From Marivita lacus (GTDB taxonomy: Bacteria; Pseudomonadota; Alphaproteobacteria; Rhodobacterales; Rhodobacteraceae), in the NCBI RefSeq assembly GCF_014637725.1, contig NZ_BMFC01000001.1:746632-810631 (forward strand): DNA of 64,000 nucleotides, in the 5' to 3' direction. The position numbers and the translations under genes were made by a program. Below are positions 30,782 to 39,855 of the stretch, in pieces. The notes beneath the pieces are model-generated. The model was given only the letters and a program-made list of their open reading frames with translations, ran no database searches and was not told the origin of the DNA. Within the stretch, counting starts at the first letter, position 1. Every line of letters starts with the position of its first letter.

Positions 30782-32314
30782 GTGAGAGGGCCGCACAACA
30801 TACTGCGCCTGATCCGTACGGGCGCGACGCTGGAGCGTACCGGGGCGATGGGTGTCGTTCTCGATGCTTTCGATGCGCCAAAACCCTTGCGTGTCGCCGC
30901 AAGATTGCTGGGCTGGCCCTTCAAGTGGCTCGGGTACAATGGCGATCCTGCCGTGCCGCCCGCGCCGCGCGCCCTGACTGCCCTTGGTCCGGCCTATATC
31001 AAGTTCGGGCAGGTTCTCAGCACACGCCCTGATGTCGTCGGCGACGAGATGGCGACACAACTGCGCGTTTTGCAGGACAAGCTGCCACCGTTTTCGGTTG
31101 CAGAGGCAAAACAGATGGTCGCATCTGAACTGGGCGTTCCTGTCGATACGGTGTTTTCGGAATTCAGCGAGCCCGTTGCAGCGGCCTCGATTGCGCAGGT
31201 TCACAAGGCAAAGCTGGCCCTGACCGGTGAAACGGTCGCGGTAAAGGTGCTGAGACCGAACATCGAAAAGGATTTCCGCAAGGACATCGACGCCTTCTAT
31301 TTTGCCGCCAGCCTCATCGAGCTTTTGTCGCCATCCTCCCGCCGATTGCGGCCCATGGACGTGATCACCCATTTCGAAGGCGTCGTGATGGGTGAACTGG
31401 ATTTGCGGCTTGAATCAGCCGCTGCCTCTGAATTTGCTTCGAACACGGCACAGGATGACGGGTTCCAGCTACCTGAGATCAAATGGGATCTGTCCAGCCG
31501 TCGCGTCATGACCATGAGCTGGGCCGACGGTCTGCCGCTTGGTGACAACGATGCGCTGGATGCCGCAGGTCACGACCGGGTCGCGCTGAGCGAACGGGTT
31601 TTGCAGCTTTTCCTGCAACACGCGCTGCGCGACGGGTTTTTCCACGCAGACATGCATCAGGGCAACCTCAAGGTCGCGCCCAATGGTGATATCATTGCCC
31701 TCGATTTCGGCATCATGGGCCATATCGACGAATACACCCGCCGGGTCTATGCCGAGATCCTCTATGGGTTTATCCGGCGCGACTACAAACGCGTGGCCGA
31801 GGTGCATTTCGAAGCGGGCTACGTGCCCAATGATCGCGATGTGGATGAATTCGCGCGCGCTTTGCGGGCTGTGGGTGAGCCGATCTTCGGCATGGATGCA
31901 ACGCGGATCTCCATGGGACGGCTGCTCAGCTATCTCTTCGAGGTGACCGAACGGTTCGGCATGGAAACCCGGACCGAACTGATCCTGCTGCAGCGCACCA
32001 TGGTTGTTGTCGAAGGCGTGGCGCGGTCGCTTGATCCCAAGATGAACATCTGGAACGTCGCCAAGCCGATCGTCGAAGATTACATCAAGACCAGCATCGG
32101 TCCTCGGGCCTTTGCCAAGGATCTCGGAAAAACCGCGCTTGTTCTTGCGCGCTTCGGGCCTCGGCTTCCCGGCCTGATGGAGCAACTGCTGATCGAACAG
32201 GCCCAGGGCACGCCCGAACCGAAAAAGAACCCGGCGCGGGCGGCTGTACTGTGGGCCTTGGTCGGTGCCGTGATCGGTGGTGGGCTTGTGGCAATTGTCG
32301 AAGTCTTTTTCTAA
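30782..32314 (+). CDS. ubiB: Ubiquinone biosynthesis protein UbiB (ABC1/ADCK atypical kinase)
   Basis: UbiB (510 residues) is an atypical protein-kinase-like ATPase needed for coenzyme Q assembly. The family's KxGQ motif is present in YIKFGQVLSTRPDV, and the Ala-rich loop replacing the P-loop in AAASIAQVHKA. The catalytic-like HADMHQGNL and the metal-binding LDFGIMG follow. Two hydrophobic helices at the C-terminus (about residues 483-505) anchor it in the inner membrane. The start is GTG at 30782, one base after the ubiE stop; the usual N-terminus begins there. Confidence 0.96.
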   Translation: MRGPHNILRLIRTGATLERTGAMGVVLDAFDAPKPLRVAARLLGWPFKWLGYNGDPAVPPAPRALTALGPAYIKFGQVLSTRPDVVGDEMATQLRVLQDKLPPFSVAEAKQMVASELGVPVDTVFSEFSEPVAAASIAQVHKAKLALTGETVAVKVLRPNIEKDFRKDIDAFYFAASLIELLSPSSRRLRPMDVITHFEGVVMGELDLRLESAAASEFASNTAQDDGFQLPEIKWDLSSRRVMTMSWADGLPLGDNDALDAAGHDRVALSERVLQLFLQHALRDGFFHADMHQGNLKVAPNGDIIALDFGIMGHIDEYTRRVYAEILYGFIRRDYKRVAEVHFEAGYVPNDRDVDEFARALRAVGEPIFGMDATRISMGRLLSYLFEVTERFGMETRTELILLQRTMVVVEGVARSLDPKMNIWNVAKPIVEDYIKTSIGPRAFAKDLGKTALVLARFGPRLPGLMEQLLIEQAQGTPEPKKNPARAAVLWALVGAVIGGGLVAIVEVFF

Positions 32315-32330
32315 ACTTGACGCGGGCTTC

Positions 32331-32345
32331 GTAACCAAATCCTAA
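32331..32345 (+). promoter_or_regulatory. Candidate CtrA-type box upstream of the transglycosylase-flhA operon
   Basis: GTAA-N7-CTAA (direct TAACC repeats 11 bp apart) matches the CtrA consensus TTAA-N7-TTAA except for the first base of each half. It lies about 50 bp before the first flagellar gene on the plus strand. CtrA control of flagellar genes is known in Alphaproteobacteria; assignment here is by motif only. Confidence 0.4.
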
Positions 32346-32394
32346 CCCTCCGGACCGTACGTTCTGCCAAACCGCAGAATGCGAGGGCCGTGAT

Positions 32395-33054
32395 TTGAAC
32401 GGAATTTGGGCGAAACCGGTGGTGTTTGGTTTGCTGGCTTCAGTGACACTGGCGACAGCGTCTTATGCCAGCCTATGCGATGTCGCGGCGCAACGGGCTT
32501 CTGCTGAAACAGGTGTTCCGCTGGATGTCATGCTGACGATCACGCGGCTGGAAACCGGGCGCGGAAACACCGGTGATCCCTGGCCCTGGACGGTCAATCA
32601 TGCAGGTGACGGGTCGTGGTTCCAAACCGAGGATGACGCAAGGTCTTACGTGTTTTCCAAGGTGAAAAACGGGGTGTCGAATATCGACATCGGGTGTTTC
32701 CAGATCAATTACCGCTGGCATGCGGACGGGTTCCGATCGCTCGACGATATGTTCAATCCTGATCTCAACGCGCTCTATGCTGGGCGCTTTCTGACCCAGC
32801 TGTACCGTGAATTCGGCACCTGGACCGAAGCTGCGGGCGCCTATCACAGCCGAACTCCGGTACATGCAGAGCGCTACAAGGCGAAGTTTCAAGATATCCT
32901 GACCCGGGTCGCCGAACTTGAGCCGGGTCACATGACATTGCCGCAAACCGGCGGCTCACCTTGGGGGCATGGCGGGACGGCGAGACCCGGATCGCTGTTC
33001 CTGTCCGACATGGCCAAGGCGCAACCCTTCATCGCTTTGCCAAGGACAAACTGA
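32395..33054 (+). CDS. Lytic transglycosylase (SLT domain), flagellar locus
   Basis: The 219-residue exported protein has a signal peptide ending near ATASYA and an SLT fold. The catalytic Glu lies in the helix TITRLETGRGNTGD, and FQINYRWH and AAGAYHSRTP follow, the usual lysozyme-like signatures. It would cut peptidoglycan with formation of 1,6-anhydromuramic acid. Its last base overlaps flhA (TGATG), so it probably opens the wall for flagellar rod assembly, like SltF of Rhodobacter. The start TTG at 32395 is the best one in frame; there is no nearby ATG before the hydrophobic segment. Confidence 0.87.
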   Translation: MNGIWAKPVVFGLLASVTLATASYASLCDVAAQRASAETGVPLDVMLTITRLETGRGNTGDPWPWTVNHAGDGSWFQTEDDARSYVFSKVKNGVSNIDIGCFQINYRWHADGFRSLDDMFNPDLNALYAGRFLTQLYREFGTWTEAAGAYHSRTPVHAERYKAKFQDILTRVAELEPGHMTLPQTGGSPWGHGGTARPGSLFLSDMAKAQPFIALPRTN

Positions 33055-35138
33055 TGGGTGCGACCGTCCAAAAACTCTTCGCCAAGCCGACGGTTATCCT
33101 CGCCGTTGCGCTGATGGCGATCATTGTCATGATGATCCTGCCGGTGCCTGCCTTCATCCTCGATATCGGTTTGGCTGCATCTTTTGCGCTTGCGATCCTG
33201 ATCTTCACGGTCACGCTGTTTGTGGAAAAGCCGCTCGATTTTTCCGCATTCCCCACCATTCTCCTGGCATCCCTGATGCTCCGGTTGTCGCTGAACATCA
33301 GTTCGACCAAGCTGATCATCGGCGAAGGTCACACCGGAACCGACGCGGCGGGGAACGTGATCCAAGGCTTTGCCGATTTCGTCATGGGCGGCAGCGTCTT
33401 TCTGGGGCTTGTGGTCTTTTGCGTTCTGCTGATCGTGAATTTCGTGGTCATCACGAAAGGTGCCACGCGCATGGCCGAAGTGGGCGCGAGGTTCGCGCTT
33501 GACGGGATGCCGGGCAAGCAATTGGCCATCGACAGCGACATGGCAGCCGGGGCCATCACCCACACCGAGGCGCGCGCGCGGCGTGAACGCGAATTGCAGG
33601 AAACCACCTTTTTCGGCTCTCTCGACGGGGCTTCGAAATTCGTCAAGGGGGATGCCGTTGCCGGCCTATTGATCACTCTGCTCAACATCGTCGTCGGGCT
33701 CATCATGGGGACCGTCGTACACGGTATGCCCATCGGCGCCGCGTTCGAGACCTATGCGATCCTGACGGTCGGTGACGGGCTGGTCACGCAGATCCCCGCT
33801 GTCATCATCTCTATTGCCGCCGCACTTCTTCTCGCGCGGGGTGGCGCCACCGGATCGACCGATCTGGCCATCACATCTCAACTGGGACGCCATCCGGCGG
33901 CGCTTGCTACGGTGGGTGTGCTCATGGTGCTTTTCGCGCTCGTCCCGGGCCTGCCGGTTGTGCCGTTCCTGACCGGTGGGGTGATCCTTGGGGGGCTGGC
34001 CTATTGGGTCAGCCGTCGGGACGACGCCGCCGAGAGCGATGAGACCAAGGAAAAACCGAGCCTCACACCACGCGAGCGCCCGATCGGCGATGTTCTGGAT
34101 CTTGACGACATTCACGTCGAATTCGCCCCCGACCTCGTCGACATGGTGCTTGATCCCGCCAGCGGGCTGGATTCCCGCATCACCAACATGAGGACCCATA
34201 TTGCCAAAAGCTTTGGGATCATCATGCCCGAAGTGCGGTTGACCGACGATGCCATGCTCCGGGATGGCACGTATGTCTTGCGCGTGCATGGTGTCGAGGT
34301 CGCGCGCGGAGTTCTGCATCCCGACCTGATGCTGGCCCTGATCCCGGAGGATACGAAGTCAATTCCAAGCGGGACAGATGTGGAAGAACCGGTTTACGGC
34401 GCGCCGGCACGATGGATTCAACATTCCGAACGCGAGGACGCGCAGCTGAGTGGGCTGACCGTCGTGTCCCCAAGCGAAGTTCTTGCCACGCACCTGCTCG
34501 AAGTGATCAAGCGCAACCTTGGCCGTCTTCTGACGATGAAGTCCCTCAAGCGGCTTCTGGATGAACTAGGGACGCTGTCCAATCCCGGTCGCGCCGAGGC
34601 GAACCGGGTGCTGATCGAGCAGACCATCCCGGACAAGGTGCCGATGGACACGCTGTTGCAGGTTCTCAAGCTCCTGCTGGATGAGCAGGTGTCAGTCCGC
34701 AACTTCCAGCTCATTCTCGAAGGTATTGCCGAGACACGCGGTCAGGGACATTCGGCAGACTCCATTTGTGAGCACGTGCGCCAGAGGCTTGGGTTCCAGT
34801 TGGTCGCGGCCATGCGCCGGGAAGACGGGACCATCCCGCTTGTGCATCTGGCATCCGATTGGGAAAAGCGGTTCGCGGAATGCGAAGTGCTCAGCGACCG
34901 GGGCGCACCGGATGTGGCTCTGCCGCCAAAGGACTTTGAAAACCTGTCCAGACGCATCGCGGAGGAATTGGCGCGCGCCAGCAAGAACGGCGTTTTCCCC
35001 GCTCTTGTCACGCCGGGTCGGCGTCGAAGGTTCCTGCGCAGCATCCTGACGGCCAAAGGCATCAGCAACCCTGTCATGGCCTTCGAAGAGATCGGCCTGG
35101 ACGCAAAGCCCGCGCTGGTCGGCACGATAACGGTCTAG
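33054..35138 (+). CDS. flhA: Flagellar biosynthesis protein FlhA
   Basis: FlhA (694 residues) is the large export-gate protein of the flagellar type III secretion system. The N-terminal half has eight hydrophobic helices (MGATVQKLFAKPTVILAVALMAIIVMMILPVPAFILDIGL...) with the conserved FHIPEP loop region (FVKGDAVAGLLITLLNIVVGL). The cytosolic C-terminal domain docks chaperone-substrate complexes. The ATG at 33054 uses the last base of the transglycosylase stop; a longer in-frame reading is out of register with the family N-terminus. Confidence 0.97.
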   Translation: MGATVQKLFAKPTVILAVALMAIIVMMILPVPAFILDIGLAASFALAILIFTVTLFVEKPLDFSAFPTILLASLMLRLSLNISSTKLIIGEGHTGTDAAGNVIQGFADFVMGGSVFLGLVVFCVLLIVNFVVITKGATRMAEVGARFALDGMPGKQLAIDSDMAAGAITHTEARARRERELQETTFFGSLDGASKFVKGDAVAGLLITLLNIVVGLIMGTVVHGMPIGAAFETYAILTVGDGLVTQIPAVIISIAAALLLARGGATGSTDLAITSQLGRHPAALATVGVLMVLFALVPGLPVVPFLTGGVILGGLAYWVSRRDDAAESDETKEKPSLTPRERPIGDVLDLDDIHVEFAPDLVDMVLDPASGLDSRITNMRTHIAKSFGIIMPEVRLTDDAMLRDGTYVLRVHGVEVARGVLHPDLMLALIPEDTKSIPSGTDVEEPVYGAPARWIQHSEREDAQLSGLTVVSPSEVLATHLLEVIKRNLGRLLTMKSLKRLLDELGTLSNPGRAEANRVLIEQTIPDKVPMDTLLQVLKLLLDEQVSVRNFQLILEGIAETRGQGHSADSICEHVRQRLGFQLVAAMRREDGTIPLVHLASDWEKRFAECEVLSDRGAPDVALPPKDFENLSRRIAEELARASKNGVFPALVTPGRRRRFLRSILTAKGISNPVMAFEEIGLDAKPALVGTITV

Positions 35139-35140
35139 AC

Positions 35141-35908
35141 GTGATCGAGGGGTTCTTCGCCGAGATCAACAGCCAGATGTGGCTGGTCGGTGCGGTGTTC
35201 CTGCGGATCGGTCCGGCCATCTACCTAGCCCCGGGTTTCGGCGAAAGCTACGTCTCTGCGCGTGTCCGCCTGTCGTTCGCTGGACTGTTCGCGGTGGCCA
35301 TTGCACCGGTCCTCGCGCCCTATCTTCCCGAGACCGCGCCGTCCGGTTCGCAACTGTTCGCGTTTCTTCTGCGTGAAACAACCATCGGGTTCTTCATTGG
35401 CTTGATGTCGCGCGGGATGATCTTTTTGATTGAAAAGGCGGGTGCGATCATCAGTCAGTCGATTTCGCTGGCCCAGATGCTGGGGAATGCGACGGCCCCG
35501 ATGCCCGTCATCAGCCATCTTCTGACCACGACCGCAATCGCGATCCTGTTCTCGACAAGCCTGGCCGACCAGATGCTCTATTCCTTTGTCGCGGGCTACA
35601 GCCTGGAATTTCCGTCGATCGAAAGGATCACTGGCTATTTCGCGTCGAAGGTGAGCGAGTTGATGAATTTCATCTTCAACCACGCCGTGATTCTGTCATC
35701 AGCGTTCCTCAGCGTGATGTTCGTCTATTACCTGTTTATCGGCTTCGTGAACAAAGCCATGCCACAATTCATGGTGTCCTTCATCGGCATCCCGTTCGTG
35801 GCGCTGTTTTCGATCCATTTTCTCTATCAGCATCACGAGCTGTTGCTGGACGTCTGGCAGCAAAAAGCGCAGATCATTCTCATGCTGCCTTACGGTGGAC
35901 GACCGTGA
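35141..35908 (+). CDS. fliR: Flagellar biosynthetic protein FliR
   Basis: FliR (255 residues) is an integral component of the export gate with FliP and FliQ. Six hydrophobic segments are visible, including RLSFAGLFAVAIAPVLAPYL and FIGLMSRGMIFLIEKAGAIISQSISLAQM. The start is GTG at 35141, two bases after the flhA stop. Its end overlaps flhB by four bases. Confidence 0.94.
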   Translation: MIEGFFAEINSQMWLVGAVFLRIGPAIYLAPGFGESYVSARVRLSFAGLFAVAIAPVLAPYLPETAPSGSQLFAFLLRETTIGFFIGLMSRGMIFLIEKAGAIISQSISLAQMLGNATAPMPVISHLLTTTAIAILFSTSLADQMLYSFVAGYSLEFPSIERITGYFASKVSELMNFIFNHAVILSSAFLSVMFVYYLFIGFVNKAMPQFMVSFIGIPFVALFSIHFLYQHHELLLDVWQQKAQIILMLPYGGRP

Positions 35909-36987
35909 GCGAGACAGGTGAAGACCAGAACGACAAACCTTATGAAGCAACCCGGCGCAAGCTCGAGGAGGCGCGCAAGAAGGGCGAAATCGTACGGTCT
36001 CAGGACGTTGTCGCTCTGGTGGCCTTGTCGATTCTGATCCTTGCGACAGAGTTGATGTTTCGCGGTTACATGACCGATATCGTTCAGCATATCCGCGATT
36101 TTGTCGCCCGATCCGCGTCCGGGCGAGCCGTGCTTGACGGTGTTGCCGTCTTTGCCGCGGTCACCACTTGGCTGGTGCCCTTTGTGCTCATCTTCTTCGC
36201 CGCGCCTTTCGTCCTTATCATCGTAGGGATGGTTGCCACGAAACAGGTTCTGTTCACTGCCGACAAGGTAAAGCCGAAATTGAACCGCCTGTCGCCTCTG
36301 TCGAATGCCAAGAAAAAATTCGGATGGTCCGGGCTGTTCGAGTTTGCAAAGAATTTTGTCAAATTTCTGATCTTTGTGGCCCTCCTGACGGTCTTTGTCC
36401 GGGACGGTTTTGAGCTGTTTCAAATCTTGATTGTGCGAGCAGAGCACGCGGTGCTTGCGAATATCTACGAGGTCGCGCTCAGGTGGCTCTGGTGCACGCT
36501 GGCCGCATTTCTGGTCTTTGCTGTTATTGATGTGCTTTGGCAGGTCCATGACCATGCACGCAAGAACCGCATGTCGCACAAGGAAATGAAGGACGAACAC
36601 AAGACCGAAGAGGGTGACGAAAACATCCGGCATCAGCGGCGTGTCAAGGCCGAAGAAATTGCGACCAACCGGATGTTGCTGGACGTGCCGAAAGCCTCTG
36701 TCGTGATCACCAACCCAACCCATTTCGCTGTCGCTCTGCAGTGGGGTGGCGAAATGGACACGGTGCCGAAATGCGTGGCGCGGGGCACGGATGAAACCGC
36801 GCGCAAGATCCGCGAGATCGCGATCCAGTCCGGTGTGCCGCTCTACCGCGATCCGGCCACCGCACGCGAGCTGTATGCCAAGGTAAAGGTGGGCACGATG
36901 ATCGAACCAAAGCATTACAAGGCGGTTGCCATCGCCATCGGTTATGCCCGCCGCATTCACGCCATGGTGAAAAATGGTCAAAGATAA
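35905..36987 (+). CDS. flhB: Flagellar biosynthesis protein FlhB
   Basis: FlhB (360 residues) sets export specificity. It has four membrane helices in the first 200 residues and a cytoplasmic domain with the autocleavage motif NPTH (about residues 270-273, VVITNPTHFAVALQW). After cleavage it switches secretion from rod-hook to filament proteins when signalled by FliK. The start is GTG at 35905, overlapping fliR by four bases. Confidence 0.96.
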   Translation: MSETGEDQNDKPYEATRRKLEEARKKGEIVRSQDVVALVALSILILATELMFRGYMTDIVQHIRDFVARSASGRAVLDGVAVFAAVTTWLVPFVLIFFAAPFVLIIVGMVATKQVLFTADKVKPKLNRLSPLSNAKKKFGWSGLFEFAKNFVKFLIFVALLTVFVRDGFELFQILIVRAEHAVLANIYEVALRWLWCTLAAFLVFAVIDVLWQVHDHARKNRMSHKEMKDEHKTEEGDENIRHQRRVKAEEIATNRMLLDVPKASVVITNPTHFAVALQWGGEMDTVPKCVARGTDETARKIREIAIQSGVPLYRDPATARELYAKVKVGTMIEPKHYKAVAIAIGYARRIHAMVKNGQR

Positions 36988-37390
36988 CGGCATTTCCAAG
37001 GTTCTCAAGGTGCTCGAGTCGCGGGTTCAGTCGCTTGAGGCACGGCTTGCGACAGAGTTGGTGATGAAGCAGGAACTGCGGTCGAGGCAGGTGGCGATTA
37101 CCGAGCAGGAACAAGATCTTGGCGCATCGTTGCAGGAAAGGTCAGCTGCGGATCCTGCTGCGTTCAGGTTCGGAGAATTGCGGCTGCACAAGTTGATGGA
37201 CGATCAGCGCAGGTTGCAACCGGTTCTCGCAAAGGCGGCGATCCAACGCGGACATGTTCAGGAACAGTTGAAAATGGCACTTCGGCAGAAACTGGCTTTG
37301 TCATTGCGGCTCGAGCAGTTGGCCAATGATGCAGCCACATCCGAGGATGACCCGCTGCTTGTGCAGTTCGAGATGAAAAAACGTCTTTAG
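36974..37390 (+). CDS. Small coiled-coil protein, possible FliJ
   Basis: A 138-residue, charged, Leu/Gln-rich protein that reads as one long coiled coil (heptads from about residue 5 to 115), without membrane segments. Size and position suggest FliJ, the stalk of the FliI ATPase, which in many bacteria follows fliI. Here fliI lies 5 kb away without such a neighbour, and this gene overlaps the 3' end of flhB by 14 bases. FliJ sequences diverge strongly, so the assignment is by context and coiled-coil nature only. Confidence 0.55.
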   Translation: MVKDNGISKVLKVLESRVQSLEARLATELVMKQELRSRQVAITEQEQDLGASLQERSAADPAAFRFGELRLHKLMDDQRRLQPVLAKAAIQRGHVQEQLKMALRQKLALSLRLEQLANDAATSEDDPLLVQFEMKKRL

Positions 37391-37890
37391 AGCGCGTCCT
37401 GACGTGCCATGTCGGTGACAAGCACATTTACATTCTGAAGGCCCAGAACCTCACTTGAGCGGACGCTGAGCGCACGTTTCACCAGTTCAAGCGTTTTGCG
37501 AGAGATCATTTCATCCTTGAACCCGTCAAGGGCGGCCAAACTGAAAAGTTCGGCCAGGAATTCATCGCGGAGTTTCGGCTCGAGCGCGCGAACCCGGTCT
37601 CCTTGACCGACCTCGACCTCGAGCGCCACGGTCAGTATCACCATCGCACGAACTCGGTTGTCCAGAATCACCGGGACCACGAACTGGCTGGGCAATTTCA
37701 CGATTTCAAAGCTGTCCGATGCTCCGTCCTGAAGGTCATCCGATGATGTTTCCGACAGCGCATCAGGGGTGGTTGCTTCATTTTGGGACATAGGTTGGTC
37801 GTCGGGCGGGGGCGCGAGAAAGATTGCGGCCGCACCTCCGCCAGCCAAACCGAGGATCAGGGCGAGTAGCGGCATGATTTTCTTGAGCAT
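37387..37890 (-). CDS. fliL: Flagellar basal body-associated protein FliL
   Basis: FliL (167 residues) is an inner-membrane protein associated with the stators. One N-terminal helix (MLKKIMPLLALILGLAGGGAAAIFLAPP) is followed by an acidic linker and a periplasmic stomatin-like domain (KLPSQFVVPVILDNRVRAMVILTVALEV). The ATG at 37890 has AAAGG seven bases upstream; the preceding TTG codon is unlikely to be used. It is the last gene of the flgB-fliL operon and overlaps the convergent coiled-coil gene by four bases. Confidence 0.9.
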   Translation of the reverse strand: MLKKIMPLLALILGLAGGGAAAIFLAPPPDDQPMSQNEATTPDALSETSSDDLQDGASDSFEIVKLPSQFVVPVILDNRVRAMVILTVALEVEVGQGDRVRALEPKLRDEFLAELFSLAALDGFKDEMISRKTLELVKRALSVRSSEVLGLQNVNVLVTDMARQDAL

Positions 37891-37907
37891 CAATTGGCCT
37901 TTCGCGT

Positions 37908-38639
37908 TTAGAACGGGAGGATGGCGTCCAGCACTTGCTGTCCGATCCGGGGTTGTTGCACGTCGCTGATCTGTCCTCGCCCGCCATAGGAAATCCGTGC
38001 AGACGCCATCTTGTCGTAAGTGATTTCATTTTGCCGCGTGATGTCGGCGCGACGAACGAAGCCGGATACGAACAATTCCCGGAGTTCGAAATTCACCCGG
38101 ACTTCCTGTGTGCCTTCGATCCGCAGAACGCCATTGGGCAGCACGTCGACCACAGTTGCGGCGATCCGGAGTGTCAGCTTCTCGTTCCGCCGGACCGAGC
38201 CATTCCCCTGACTTGCGCTGGACGACTCGAGTTCCACGGCGTTGTCGAGGCTGGCCCCTTCCGGAAGTGCACTGTTCCTGCGTTGCGGAATGCCTAGGAG
38301 TTGCGGCACACCAAGATTTTCCTGCGCGGATCGGGACCGGGATGTCGTGTTCGAAATTTCGGCCTCATCGTCGATCTCGACCATCACGGTCAGGATATCG
38401 CCGGTCGAGTATGCCCTGCGATCCCCGAAGAGCGATGTTTCATCGCCGCTCCACAACGAGGCTTGCCGATAGCTGGATGTGTCCGCGGTTTTGGTTGGCA
38501 GGCCGGAATAGATCATGGCCTGCCGCTCAACGCTCTGGGTTTGCGGTGAAAAGGTCGGTGCCTGCCCGACATGGTCCAGCCTGCCGCAATTCGGCAGCAC
38601 CACCAAAAGGGCCGATGCAATGAGGAAGCGATGTGTCAT
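37908..38639 (-). CDS. flgH: Flagellar L-ring protein FlgH
   Basis: FlgH (243 residues) is the outer-membrane lipoprotein forming the L-ring. The lipobox is LPNCG near residue 18. The FlgH signature blocks are SLWSGDETSLFGDRRAYSTGDILTVMVEI and GVLRIEGTQEVRVNFELRELFVSGFVRRADI. It is separated from the flgA stop by one base. The P-ring gene flgI, which often lies beside it, is absent here. Confidence 0.95.
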   Translation of the reverse strand: MTHRFLIASALLVVLPNCGRLDHVGQAPTFSPQTQSVERQAMIYSGLPTKTADTSSYRQASLWSGDETSLFGDRRAYSTGDILTVMVEIDDEAEISNTTSRSRSAQENLGVPQLLGIPQRRNSALPEGASLDNAVELESSSASQGNGSVRRNEKLTLRIAATVVDVLPNGVLRIEGTQEVRVNFELRELFVSGFVRRADITRQNEITYDKMASARISYGGRGQISDVQQPRIGQQVLDAILPF

Positions 38640-38640
38640 A

Positions 38641-39060
38641 TCACGGCAACACTCTCAGGGTGCCGCCCTCGAGCACCTCGGCGCGGATGGTGCTGCGCGA
38701 CGTGATGTTCATGGCGCGGATCACGTCGCCGACGGCCCCACGCTCGAGCGCACGTGCCTCGGTGGCGATGGTCAGACCGTTCAGGACGAATGTCGCCGCG
38801 ACAAGCTGGTTTCTTTCGATGACCGCTGGTTGGGTTATGTTGGCGATCAGAACCGGTCGCCCCGCATAGATCGCGTGTTTCGCCTCGGCACCGATGACCT
38901 GTTCGAGCGATTGCACGGCACCAGTCGTATCGACGTCTTTGACGAACACCGCGTCTGCAGTGATCACCTCGCGGGGTCGGATGGTCGTCTGCGCAAAGAC
39001 GGTGTCCGCGACGGCGGGCAGGCCGTTCAAGACGAGGCAAAGGGGCAAGAAACACCGCAT
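38641..39060 (-). CDS. flgA: Flagellar P-ring assembly chaperone FlgA (short form)
   Basis: FlgA (139 residues) is a periplasmic chaperone for FlgI. It has a signal peptide (MRCFLPLCLVLNGLPAVA) and the SAF-like domain with PREVITADAVFVKDVDTTGA and AGRPVLIANITQP. It is shorter than the E. coli protein (219), the usual compact alphaproteobacterial form. The ATG at 39060 shares one base with the flgG stop; the GTG codon just before (39063) is less likely. Confidence 0.9.
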   Translation of the reverse strand: MRCFLPLCLVLNGLPAVADTVFAQTTIRPREVITADAVFVKDVDTTGAVQSLEQVIGAEAKHAIYAGRPVLIANITQPAVIERNQLVAATFVLNGLTIATEARALERGAVGDVIRAMNITSRSTIRAEVLEGGTLRVLP

Positions 39061-39845
39061 CACCGCACCTGCGTCGTGGCACCAAGCATCTGGTCGACCG
39101 CCGAGATGACCTTGGCATTGAGCTCATAGCCGCGCTGGGCTTCGATCAGTTCCGTCAACTCTCGGACCGGATCAACGGAACTGTCCTCGAGATACCCTTG
39201 CCTCAGTGTGCCAAGCCCGTCTTCACCCGGTGTTGCCACCAGTGGACCGCCGGAGGCTTCGGTTTCGGCGAAGAGATTTCCACCAAGCGCTTCGAGGCCC
39301 TTGGCATTTGCAAAGCCGACAAGGTTCAGTTGTCCGAGCAGTTGCGGCTCTGCAGTTTCGGCAAAATAGGCGTAAACTTCGCCTTCCGGGTTTATGGAAA
39401 TGCTGCGCGCGTCCTGTGGGATGACGATTTCTGGCGCGACTGGAAACCCTTCGGAGGTGACGATCAGGCCTTCGGCATTGCGCTTGAGAGATCCGTCCCT
39501 GGTATAGCCAGCCTGTCCCGAAGGCATCGTGACCTCAAGATAGCCGTTGCCGTCAATCGCCAGATCGAGGTCCGAATTGGTCTGGCTCAAGGAGCCTTGG
39601 GCCAGATGTACAGAAACGGCGGCAGGACGTACGCCGAGGCCAACCTGAACGCCGGTCGGCAAGACCGTTCCGTCAGCGGCGTTCACGGTTCCGGCGCGGG
39701 CGATCTGTTGGTAATGGAGGTCCGAAAATTCGGCCCGCCGTGCATTGTAGCCAGTGGTGTTCATGTTCGACAGGTTGTTCGCGATGGTTTCGACCCGCAT
39801 CTGCTGGGCGGTCATTCCGGTTGCTGCGATCTTGAGAGCGCGCAT
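39060..39845 (-). CDS. flgG: Flagellar distal rod protein FlgG
   Basis: FlgG (261 residues) forms the distal rod. Both ends carry the axial-protein heptad motifs: N-terminal MRALKIAATGMTAQQMRVETIANNLSNMNTTGYN and C-terminal ELIEAQRGYELNAKVISAVDQML. The middle contains the D1 domain with LDLAIDGNGYLEV. It follows flgF with a ten-base gap. Confidence 0.97.
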   Translation of the reverse strand: MRALKIAATGMTAQQMRVETIANNLSNMNTTGYNARRAEFSDLHYQQIARAGTVNAADGTVLPTGVQVGLGVRPAAVSVHLAQGSLSQTNSDLDLAIDGNGYLEVTMPSGQAGYTRDGSLKRNAEGLIVTSEGFPVAPEIVIPQDARSISINPEGEVYAYFAETAEPQLLGQLNLVGFANAKGLEALGGNLFAETEASGGPLVATPGEDGLGTLRQGYLEDSSVDPVRELTELIEAQRGYELNAKVISAVDQMLGATTQVR

Positions 39846-39855
39846 GGTGGATCCT

